The notes under the pieces: model-generated
Database searches by the model: none
What the model was told of the DNA's origin: nothing
The model's input: the letters and a program-made list of their open reading frames with translations, nothing else
Shown: piece by piece, positions 55,801 to 64,000 of the stretch
How the letters are laid out: each line of letters opens with the position of its first letter
How positions within the stretch are numbered: the stretch's first letter is position 1
Translations under genes and position numbers: made by a program
Assembly: GCF_037176765.1 (NCBI RefSeq)
Contig: NC_090025.1
Location: 168,938,822 to 169,002,821 of the forward strand
DNA from: Anolis sagrei
Lineage: Eukaryota; Chordata; Lepidosauria; Squamata; Anolidae
DNA: 64,000 nt
Reading direction: 5' to 3'

Positions 55801-58800
55801 GAGCTCTGCTGATTTTTTTCAATCCTTCCCCAAATTTAAGAAGTTACCGCCTGCGGAAGAACACTTCTCAGCCATATAAATCAAAAGAAATGACAAGTCA
55901 GACATAGCAAAAGAGAGAAGACAGTAGTGAGAAGATGTACCATTCTTGACTTAAAACCAGCAGGGGGAAATCATTAAAGTCCCCAATTTGTGTTTAACTC
56001 ACCTCTAGAATCATCTGGGTTGGGATCAAAATTCAGCCATTCCACACTTAAAGGGTACGCAGATAAGATGAGATCATGATGGACATAAAAGGAGTCTTCT
56101 TCATGATTATAAACTGAAATAATTACGTTTTCCCACAATCAATAAAGTGATAGTGAACAAGTCAACAAAGCATGTATCTACCAATAAAATGTATGAAACA
56201 GAACACACATTCATAGAGTTGTAGGGTTGGAAGAGACCACAAGTGATATCCAGTTCAAGGAATTATTATTTATTATTTCCAACATTTCTACCCCATCCTT
56301 CTCAACTCCCAAAGGGAGACTCAGGGCAGCTTACAACGGCAGCAATTCGATGCCGGCAACATACAACACATTACATACAACATTATGCAAAAGATAAAAC
56401 ATTAGGTTAAAATAATTTGAAACATTATTGTTCATAATATAGCCGAATCAAACTCTGATTTAGCACATTCTCATATCTGCAGATTTACATTCTGCAAAAT
56501 CCTATGGTAAGCTTCCATTAGAAGTTGACCACAAGTTGTGCTGAAGGATGTAGAGATTCCTAGAGAGGTGTTTTCTCGGGAGGGAAAATAGCATTTTTAT
56601 AGTGTTTTTTCAGTTTGTGCAGGGCTTCTGCACCCTGAATTCCTGTGAAAGTGGAGGGCCTACTGTACATCTGCCCTGATACCCTTTGGGGAGATAGGTT
56701 AGCATACAAATAAATAATAATAATAATAATAATACATGAAAAGCAACATGAATAGCAGAGAATTATTATTAATACTAGTAATAGTATTTATATCTACATT
56801 TTTCTCTCTCAAAGGAGACTAAAAGCTGTTATTCCCCTATTAAAACTTAAGACAGCATTTACAACCAGGATGAAAGCCATGTGGTTCTCCAGATATTGCT
56901 GGATAACAACTCCCAGCTCTGCTCATCTTTCGCTCTGCTGCCTAGGGCTTCTGGGAATTGCATTTATGTATCACATAGTTGATTTTAATAAACATACACA
57001 TACTTAAAACACAGGAAGAATTCAGATATGAAGGTAACTAGCTCTTGAAATTACGAACAAAAGAAACCATTTTTATATCATGAAAAAGCTGTCTTTTCTA
57101 GCATAGTATTAAAAAGACAATAGGTTTTACTCACCGTGAACCTCTAGAGTGCAATGGTCCTTATCAACTCTGCCGCATACAACAAGATTGTCACTGGGCT
57201 TAATCACAAAGTCCTCCAACTCATACTGCTCCTGAAAGAAAACAGGAGTAAGATTAAAGAGCTTCTAAAGCAGGCTTTAAACATTTTTATGGAGAAAACT
57301 CAGTAGTACTATAGTATTACTGTAGTCAGGGACAGCAAAATGTAATCAAAAGCTGTATGTGGCCACTGCTCCCCTGACAATAAAACTAATAGTGGCATCA
57401 AAACTGTGAATATTTATTGACAGAAGACTCTCAGCTAACTGGCACCCATGGGGATTGGTAGATGCCAGACAAAGGCAATTTCTGGTTTCTATAAGTTCCT
57501 ATTAAAAACAGACCTAACTAATATTATGCCCCATATTGTTCCATACCATAAACTCTATATTGACTTGATATTAATATTGAAATACAGTAATTAAAAGCAA
57601 ATAAAGACAAACTTAATGTCTTATAAAAACTGAATTTATTTTAATTTTTATTTAAAGTATTATTTCTTTGGCTTTTTTACCAGCTGCTTAAGAGTTCTAG
57701 TTACCTGAGAGTCGACTGCATATATCTCTATTTTGGCTTTCCTTCTGAGCTGTCTTGATTTCTCAATTTAATAGAAAAGACAGCTCTATTCTTTAAAAAA
57801 ATAAATATATGAGAACGTCTAGTTGATTTACTTCAGTTCATTCGATCTACCACTAGACTAAGAGAGCCAAGAAAAACACAGTACACAAATTAAGCTGAGA
57901 AAACAGGCCCATCTCAAAAGACCCTTCATGAGGCTATAATTAAAAGTAAATGAAGACTGAGTGTCCTGCCAACCAAGCAACAGATGAAATCATTACTGCC
58001 TTCTAAACTATTAACAACATTGAATACATAAGGTCTTCAGTGTGAAACACTCAAAAACAAATTCTCCAGAAACTAAAAACTATAAAGATTAGAGACCACT
58101 GTAATAATTTAGTATGCAATCAAAAGAGTGAATAACCTAGTGTGAAAATATGCCTGCGTGTCAGTCATTTACTTCTTTAAAGTTTAAACTTGATTTCCCT
58201 CCCAACAAGCAACACAGAAAAGACTGGACATCATATGAACATACATTCACAAAGTGATTTCATCTTCAGTGAACATTTCAGCAATAGTTTCCTTTCTTAA
58301 ATGAAAATAACCAAGCATTAGAACTCACTGTATCTTTTATAGTGACGTAAGGATCACTTTCATTGCTGCCATAAACTGTAAGGCCTGCTAGGGTCTCTCC
58401 AAGACTCTCAGCACCTACAAAAGAACAGTCATTGATTAAAGATTGCAGGTAGTTTGCTCAGTTGGTGAAAATTTCATAATGAAACCTAAAAGCAATTTCT
58501 TACAGTGAATTATTATTTAGCAAAATGCATCACCAAGCAGCCTTGCAATGTGATATTTGAGACTCCAGAGAAAACACAGAATGTTATTGAAGGCTTTCAA
58601 TCCCCTAATCACTGGATTGTTTTGTGAGTTTTCCAAGCTGTATGGCCATGTTCCAGAAGCATTCTCTCCTGACATTTCACCCACATCTATGGCAGGCATC
58701 CTCAGAAGTTGTGAGGTCTGTTGGAACCTAGGCAAGTGAGGTTTCTATATCTGTGGAATCTCAAAGGTGGAAGAAAAAACTTTTGTCTGTTTGAGACAAG

Positions 58801-61800
58801 TGTGAATATTGCAACTGGCCATCTTAATTAGTACTTAATGAGCTTGCAGCTACAAAATCTGGCTGTTTCCTGCCTGGGGGTATCCTTTCTTGGGAGATGT
58901 TAGCTACCCTGATTGTTTTCACATATGCATATTCCAGTCCACTAAGAAAAGAAAACCCACAACCTTTCATAACAAGTTTCAGAGACTCAGATGGTGAATA
59001 GTATGGAAAAGATTAAGAAATTTAATGTTACCTGAAGTTTCCTCATCATAATTATCCAAGTCATATTCTGCTAATTCATCATCATTCAGCTTTTCAGACT
59101 CTTCAGGGTCTTCATCCTGGGAGGCAGAGGTAGCTATATCTGCAACATCCATGGCTTCTCCTGAAGCCTCTTCTTGTTCATCATCATCATCATCACTATT
59201 TCCTGTCCTTTAGGTAAGAATTGTTTTGAAATTACATTCATTACATTGGAACAAGTCAATGCCATAAAAGATCATTATGTGAACTATTGCCAAGTGCACA
59301 ATTTCATATCATTACTAGGCCAGTAAGTCTGTAAACTTAATCATATTTAAGAGAGAGACAGTTCTATTGAACTCTGTGGGATGCACCCTCCAGTAAAGGA
59401 TTCAGCCATAAATCTCACATTATTTAATGGAGGTTCACTCAGGTCACTGGTACTGAAGTGCACAGCATTACTAATGAGAACAACAAATGTCCTCCCAATC
59501 AGTGGCAAGATTTATACAAATAAGAATTTGGTTTAGCAATAACTTTCTCCATTAGTCTCTGCATCATCTAAAGCCGTAGATTCACTGTGATGCAATTATA
59601 CATACGACGACAGAAATAAGTGCACTAAGAAATAAGTCAAATAAGAAATGTCAACTAAGGCCCCTTCAATACTGCCATATAATCTAGATTATCAAATCAG
59701 ATAATCCACATTATATGCTTTGAACTGGATTATGAGTCTACAATGCCATATAATATAGTTCTAATCAGACAACTGGGAATTTATATGGCGGTGTAGATCC
59801 AGCCTAACTAAATACATATCGAATAGCAACTAACACTGTTTGGAATCTCTAGACCAACACTACTGGCAGGTATTTTCCTCTGCAGATCAAGGTGAAAAGA
59901 ATTGTTTAGAATCTCATATAATATCTTTGATTCCAAAGCGATTCTATAAAGTACTATGTGGAGATAACAAAAAAACATGTAACAGAGGTAATAACACATT
60001 TTGAACCCAATATTATTGAATTTTATATGTTTCCATTCTTGTAAAAAACCATATCTACGAATAAACCACAAGATGTTTTTGTTGGAAATTACAACCTTCT
60101 TGAAGCCTCCTCTAATAATTTGTTTATCTATAGTCTTGTTGCTTACTTATTGTATGTGAGTTCTGAATATGCAGCTTTCTTTCCTTGCTCTATGTTTTTT
60201 CCTGAAAGGTTGTGGGAGGAGCTGCAGACCATGTGATCCACTATGAGACAAGAACAGATATCTTTAGACTTTGGGAGTGCTCGGATTGCAGACTTGCAAA
60301 CAATTGCCTGCTGTTTATTGCAAGGGAGATGTTCTGACCGCATGGCACGGAAACTATCTCAAACGTAAGTGTAACTGACAGATAAGTTGTGAACCTGTGT
60401 ATGCTGAACACATGAAGGTTGTGAGTAAACCAAATATGTGGGTTTTTTTTTTTAACCAAAGTCTACTTTATTTTCTCTCTTGCGTGCAAAATATAAAACA
60501 AGTTGTTTTATGGGAGAGTAGATATATACTTTTGGGAATGGAAAAACACTGCTGTTTTTTATGCACAGGCATATTTTTTGTTTCCTAACAGATCAAAGAT
60601 AATATGTCCCCTTCGATGCATTGTTCAGTCTAACAACTGAAGCCAATTGATTTGCATAATTACATTTGGTTGTATACCACTAGAGAAGATTCTACTCAAA
60701 CAATTTTTGGCTCTTCTCTAAAAGGTTATGATCTTTAAAAGGTCATGGTTTTCTAAAAGTTTTTCCTTTGCCCTCATATTTTTACACGTACATTTATTTA
60801 CGATATTTCTACCCTGCCTTTCTCAAACCTGAAGATGACTTAAGGCAGCTTTACAACACAGGCAGCTATTCGATGTCATTAAAACAATGTAAAAAATACA
60901 GGAAGCATTTAAAACAGAATTATAAAATGCATACATTAAAATCTTTAAAAATATATAAAACCACTACCTTTACTATTAGCCTCATCGTCCAAAGACATTG
61001 TCTAAGCCGTTCTAGTATTTGATTTCACATAGTTCTGTGTTTGTCTATTGCACTAGGTTCCCAAAGGCTTGTTCAAAAAGCCATGCTTTCACTTTTCTGC
61101 AGAAGGTCAGGAGGGAAGGGGCTGATCTAATATCCCTAGAGAGGGAGTTCCACAGCCAAAGTGCCAACACTGAAAAGGCCACATCTCTTGTCCCCACCAG
61201 TTCCGCCTGCAAAGAAGGTGGGACCGAGAGCAGGGCCTCCCCAGATGATCTTAAACTTTGCTATGGTTCATAGGGAGAGATTCATTCCGACAGGTATGCT
61301 GGGCCGGAACCGTTTAGGGCAGTGTTTCTCAACCTGGGAATGCGGACCCCTGTGGGGGTCACCAAAGACCATCAGAAAACAGTATTCTGTTGGTCACAGG
61401 GGTTCTGTGTGGGAAACTTGGCTCAATTCTATTATTGGTGGTGTTCAGAATGCCCTTTGATTGTACATGAACTATAAATCCCAGTAACTACAACTCCAAA
61501 ATGTCAAGGTCTATTTTCCACCAGTGTTCACTTCACATCAGGGCATACTGAGTACCCGTGCCAAGTTTGGTTCAGGTCCATCACTGTTTTGAGACCACAG
61601 TGATTTCTGGATGTTGGTGAACTGCAACTCCAAAACCCAAGGCCAATGCCCACCAAACCCTCCCAGTATTGTCTGTTGGTCATGGGACTTGTGTGTGCCA
61701 AATTTGGTTCAACTCCATCGTTGGTGGAGTTCAGAATGCTCTTTTATTGAAGGTTAACTATAAATCCCAGCAACTACAACTCTCAAATGACAAAATCAAT

Positions 61801-63410
61801 CCCAACCCACCAGTATTCAAATTTGGGTGGGTATTTGTACCAAATTAGGCCCAGTGAATGAAAATACATCCTGCATATCAGATATTTACATTACGATTCA
61901 TAACAGGAGCAAAATTACAGTTATGAAGTAGCAACAAAAATAATGTTATGGTTGAGGGTCACCATAACACAAGGAACTGCATTAGGAAGGTTGAGAAACA
62001 CTGGTTTAGGGTATTATAAGCGTGTTTGGTGGGAACGAGGAACAGGGCCTTCTCTGTGGTAGCCCCCCGACTCTGGAACTCTCTCCCCAAGGACATCAGA
62101 CAAGCCTCAACGTTGGCAGTCTTTAGGAGGAGCTTGAAGACCTGGCTGTTCCAGTGTGCCTTTCCAGAATAGGAAACTCCCAGCATCATGTCCCAAACGC
62201 ACTTTATTAGAGATTTAAGATTGTCTGCACATCGCACCTACCATAAAATCCTTACATTTCTCCTGTCATGTCCAGCACTTTTAATTTTTTTCATTACATT
62301 TGGCCCGGCCCTTCGTTTTTAAATGTGTCATGATGTCATTGTTTTACTGTTTTACTCTTATTGCTTTAATGTTTATTGGTTTGGTTTTTCAGTTTTATTG
62401 TTGTATTTGTTATGCTGTTGTTTTATTGAGGGCCTTGGCCTTTGTAAGCCGCACCAAGTCCTTCGGGAGATGTTAGGTAAAGGTAGTCCCCTGACATTAA
62501 GTCCAGTCATGTCTGACTCTGGGGTGTGGTGCTCATCTCCATTTCTAAGCCGAAGAGCCAGCGTTGTCCATAGACACCTCCAAGGTCATGTGACCGGCAT
62601 GACTGCATGGAGCACCGTTACCTTCCTGCCGGAGTGGTACCTATTGATCTACTCACATTTGCATGTTTTCGAACTGCTAGGTTGGCAGAAGCTAGGGCTG
62701 ACAGCGGAAGATCACGCCGCTCCCTGGAATCGAACCTGCAACCTTTCGATCAACAAGCTCAGCAGCTCAGTGCTTTAACCCACTGCCCCACCGGGGGCTC
62801 CAGATGTTAGCGGGGTACAAATAAAGTTAATAATAATAATAGTCTAAAATCAGCACTTTGAATTGTGCTTGGTAGCAAACTGGAAATTTCTGTATTTCCT
62901 GACCGAATTCAGTTTGTTAGCAGCTGTGACAGAGAGAGATTGTCACCTAGCATTACGAACGTCTTTTGCAAACATGGTTTTGATACGACACAAGATTATT
63001 ATTAACATTTTCATCATCATGTCCAATGATCATCAAGACTCACTGCAGTCTCTCCTTGGCTTCGGAGATCAAGCGCTTCAGTTCCTCCTTGTCGAGTTCG
63101 ACCTGCAGTGTGGATGTAAAGAGATCAAATTTAAAAATGTATCATGTAAAGCAGGCATGGGCAAACCTGGGCCTTCCAGGTGTTTGGAACTACAACTCCC
63201 AGCATTCCTAACAGCCTCAGGCCCTTAAGCGGCTGAAGGGCAAAAGGAAAGGGCCTGAGGCTGTTAGGAATGCTGGGAGTTGTAGTTCCAAACACCTGGA
63301 AGGCCCAAGTTTGCCTACGTCAGGGTTTCCATTCCACCTCTCACCTTGTCCGGCCTCTCCTTGGCAACGCCTCGCGGGACCCAAGCCACGCAGGTCACTG
63401 GGCAACTCAT
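46864..63410 (-). CDS. PWP1: PWP1, nucleolar WD40 protein, 499 aa
   Basis: PWP1 is a chromatin-bound nucleolar WD-repeat protein that promotes Pol I transcription and ribosome production downstream of mTOR. Exons, in transcription order: 63410-63345, 63102-63044, 59207-59032, 58414-58329, 57231-57135, 56113-56003, 54330-54206, 52881-52808, 51277-51181, 50382-50321, 49950-49839, 49189-49099, 48484-48363, 47691-47586, 46979-46864. All borders are GT/AG and the phases close. The product is 499 aa (human about 501). Start [18 protein letters not shown]; an acidic region (DDDDDEQEE, then [16 protein letters not shown], residues 43-100); a lysine-rich patch ([10 protein letters not shown], ending at 240); and WD repeats ([68 protein letters not shown]). 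The Ser-rich C-terminus ends EAITES. It converges with PRDM4. Confidence 0.97.
47779..47848. mobile_element. hAT MITE fragment in PWP1 intron 13
   Basis: A half-copy with TAGGAATTGTGGGAGCTGAA and an end GCTCGTGCCTG, the CAGGCATGGGC family. It lies just upstream of exon 14. Confidence 0.65.
48525..48620. mobile_element. Harbinger-like MITE in PWP1 intron 12
   Basis: GGCTGGCTGGAGTCATACTG on the left and CAGTGTACATCCAGCCTC on the right, with ATAATTCAGTTTCAGAAT inside, the same core as the 3180-3663 family. Confidence 0.65.
49644..49820. repeat. (GT)n and AT-rich minisatellite beside PWP1 exon 11
   Basis: A short GT run (49644-49658) precedes imperfect units of about 30 bp built on GAGTAAAATAATAAATGTAA. 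The array ends about 20 bp from the exon 11 splice donor. Confidence 0.75.
54760..55740 (-). mobile_element. Unclassified insertion with LTR-like features, PWP1 intron 6
   Basis: A stretch of about 1 kb looks unlike the rest of the intron. On the minus strand it shows a GATTGG box, a GC-richer upstream half and an AATAAA (near 55137) followed by a possible U5. That is the layout of a solo LTR fossil. No ends or flanking duplication could be fixed, so this is a weak call. Confidence 0.3.
56214..56420 (-). mobile_element. CR1 scrap followed by an L2 3' end, PWP1 intron 5
   Basis: GTTGTAGGGTTGGAAGAGACC is a CR1 end. From 56262 the (TTATTA) tail and CTCAACTCCCAAAGGG... GGGCAGCTTACAACGGC are L2. 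Another LINE tail with (AAT)n is at 56680-56733. Confidence 0.75.
58587..58930 (-). mobile_element. Penelope-like element fragment, PWP1 intron 3
   Basis: Text typical of a widespread squamate repeat: GCTGTATGGCCATGTTCCAG, ACATCTATGGCAGGCATCC, TTGTCTGTTTGAGACAAG, CTGCCTGGGGGTATCC. I assign it to Penelope-like elements because of the hammerhead-like motif at 58671-58705. The assignment is from memory and could be wrong. Confidence 0.55.
58671..58705 (-). ncRNA. Hammerhead-ribozyme-like relic
   Basis: The minus strand reads CTGAGGA (fits the CUGANGA core), a stem II candidate starting GCCTGCC with loop ATAGAT, then GAAA and, two nucleotides later, GTC (an NUH cleavage triplet). Stem III would be minimal, as in Penelope-linked hammerheads. 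There is an extra U after the core and stem II is partly unpaired, so this copy is probably inactive. Confidence 0.45.
59657..59806. mobile_element. MITE in PWP1 intron 2
   Basis: GGCCCCTTCAATACTGCCAT on the left, GGCGGTGTAGATCCAGCCT on the right and AGATAATCCACATTATATGC inside, related to the 25992 family. Confidence 0.65.
60790..61319 (-). mobile_element. L2 LINE fragment, host of a nested stack
   Basis: The tail CTACCCTGCCTTTCTCAAAC begins near 60800, and the body ends GGGCCGGAACCGTTTAGGG at 61319. The same L2 resumes at 62842 with AATCAGCACTTTGAATTGTG (compare 15040-15060 in the intact copy). All sequence between is inserted. Confidence 0.85.
61320..62003. mobile_element. hAT element resembling SPIN/Charlie, second copy
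   Basis: The ends are CAGTGTTTCTCAACCTGG and AGGTTGAGAAACACTG, with an exact 8-bp duplication GTTTAGGG (61312-61319 and 62004-62011). It is the same family as 18494-19213. The last 130 bp (GCAAAATTACAGTTATGAAG, GGTTGAGGGTCACC) are well kept. Non-autonomous. Confidence 0.92.
62023..62838 (+). mobile_element. L2-like LINE 3' end, inserted in L2 and split by a SINE
   Basis: CAGGGCCTTCTCTGTGGTAG through TTTGTAAGCCGCACCAAGTC, then GGGGTACAAATAAAGTTAAT with an (AAT) tail, on the opposite strand from the L2 around it. The SINE at 62477-62801 interrupts it just before the tail. Confidence 0.85.
62477..62801 (-). mobile_element. Sauria-type SINE, youngest layer of the stack
   Basis: Head GGAGCCCCCGGTGG on the minus strand. 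The duplication AGATGTTAG is exact (62468-62476 and 62802-62810). Confidence 0.93.
63152..63322. mobile_element. hAT MITE filling most of PWP1 intron 1
   Basis: The arms of about 70 bp are nearly perfect inverted repeats (CAGGCATGGGCAAACCTGGG on the left; GCCCAAGTTTGCC on the right; core ACTCCCAGCATTCCTAACAG and its complement). Intron 1 is only 242 bp, so roughly 170 bp of it is this hairpin. Confidence 0.88.
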
Positions 63411-63690
63411 CCCTCTGGTTGACGAAGGAAGGAAGGAAGGAAACGCAGCACTTTGGTGTGTAGCCTCCCCACAAACAGACACGTGGAAGTCTCTTCCGGA
63501 AAACTGCTTCTTCCAACTTCCGCCCTCACTGACGTTGTCATCGCTCTGGCCTGGATTGGTAGCGGCGTCGCGTGACGTCACCCGGCCTGCGCGCGCTCCC
63601 CACGCTGGAGAGGGAGGGAGGGAGGAGGCACGCTCGCTCCGCCCCCTTGTAGGCGGAGCGGAGAAGTGACGTGGTGATGTCACTGTACAC
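63411..63690 (-). promoter_or_regulatory. PWP1: PWP1 CpG-rich promoter with CRE and CCAAT motifs
   Basis: This GC/CpG-rich segment lies directly upstream of the PWP1 ATG (63410). It contains a full palindromic cAMP-response element TGACGTCA (63573-63580), a CCAAT box on the minus strand (ATTGG at 63555-63559) and further TGACGT half-sites near 63528 and 63666. No TATA box was seen. Confidence 0.75.
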
Positions 63691-63699
63691 AACTTCAGG

Positions 63700-63940
63700 C
63701 AAGTCGCTGCTCCAGGTGTTGTGGACTTCAACTCCCAGAAGCCTCAGCTGCTTTGGCTAATGATAAGGGATGCTGGGAGATGGAGTCCAAAACACATGGA
63801 AGACCACAGTTGGGAATCTAAGGCTGTATCTCAGGCATGGGCAAATTTTGACCCTCCATGTGTTTTTGGACTTCAAGTCCCACAATTCCTAACTTCTGGC
63901 AGTTGAAGTCCAAAACACCTGGAGGGCCCAAGTTTGCCCA
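63700..63940. mobile_element. Two hAT MITE fragments upstream of PWP1
   Basis: One piece covers roughly 63710-63815 (CTCCAGGTGTTGTGGACTTC ...). A second runs from CAGGCATGGGC at 63833 to GCCCATGCTTG near 63943. Both share the mirrored 'gttgaagtccaaaacacct' module. Confidence 0.7.
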
Positions 63941-63944
63941 TGCT

Positions 63945-64000
63945 TGTTATTAATATAATATAATATAATATAATATTATGAGCAAACCACTGACCACCTG
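63945..64000. repeat. (TAATA)n run, then an edge-truncated LINE fragment
   Basis: Five or six TAATA units are followed by GAGCAAACCACTGACCACCTG (63980-64000), which matches the CCHC-type LINE seen at 6886 and 8517 and runs off the window. Confidence 0.7.

Noticed and set aside
59198-59207. Alternative PWP1 exon 3 acceptor after ACAG
   Set aside because: It would put a TAG in frame after two codons. The acceptor ending at 59208 gives an open, acidic segment as expected.

Overview
The window is nuclear DNA of a squamate reptile, most likely an iguanian lizard (Anolis-like); the species is not determined. Evidence: intron-split vertebrate genes with CpG-rich promoters; Sauria-type (ACA) tRNA-derived SINEs; a 5S-rRNA-derived SINE; CR1, L2, BovB/RTE and Penelope-like retroelements; several hAT and Harbinger-like MITE families; and many (ATT)n or (TTTA)n arrays at LINE tails.

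Gene layout, left to right: the last coding exon and 3' UTR of RTCB (+, 336-1085); a repeat-rich intergenic stretch of about 23 kb; single-exon ASCL4 (-, 23923-24486); about 6 kb of repeats; PRDM4 complete (+, CpG island near 30.3-30.9 kb, 11 coding exons from 30900 to 45792); and PWP1 complete (-, 15 coding exons from 63410 down to 46864). All splice phases in PRDM4 (785 aa) and PWP1 (499 aa) close without a frameshift. PRDM4 and PWP1 converge tail to tail, and their candidate poly(A) signals lie about 15 bp apart. The genes are independent housekeeping or developmental loci, not an operon: tRNA ligase (RTCB), a bHLH factor (ASCL4), a PR/SET zinc-finger regulator (PRDM4) and a nucleolar WD40 protein (PWP1).

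Mobile DNA: the best preserved is an L2-clade LINE at 14481-17224 with a 10-bp target-site duplication and an 821-codon open frame. Five insertions have exact 8-12 bp duplications at their ends (hAT elements at 774, 1884, 18494 and 61320; a SINE at 1257), and two SINEs have 9-bp ones (21291, 62477). A BovB segment lies at 28155-29123. A nested stack near 60.8-62.9 kb holds an L2, a hAT, another LINE and a SINE.

The main unexplained structures are a 62-bp-arm palindrome (8272-8469) whose symmetry runs past the MITE inside it, a duplication between 3.2 and 10.4 kb flanked by long direct repeats, two pairs of nearly identical 54-59 bp local duplications, and a hammerhead-ribozyme-like relic in a Penelope-like repeat inside a PWP1 intron. 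I see no convincing new multi-gene system.
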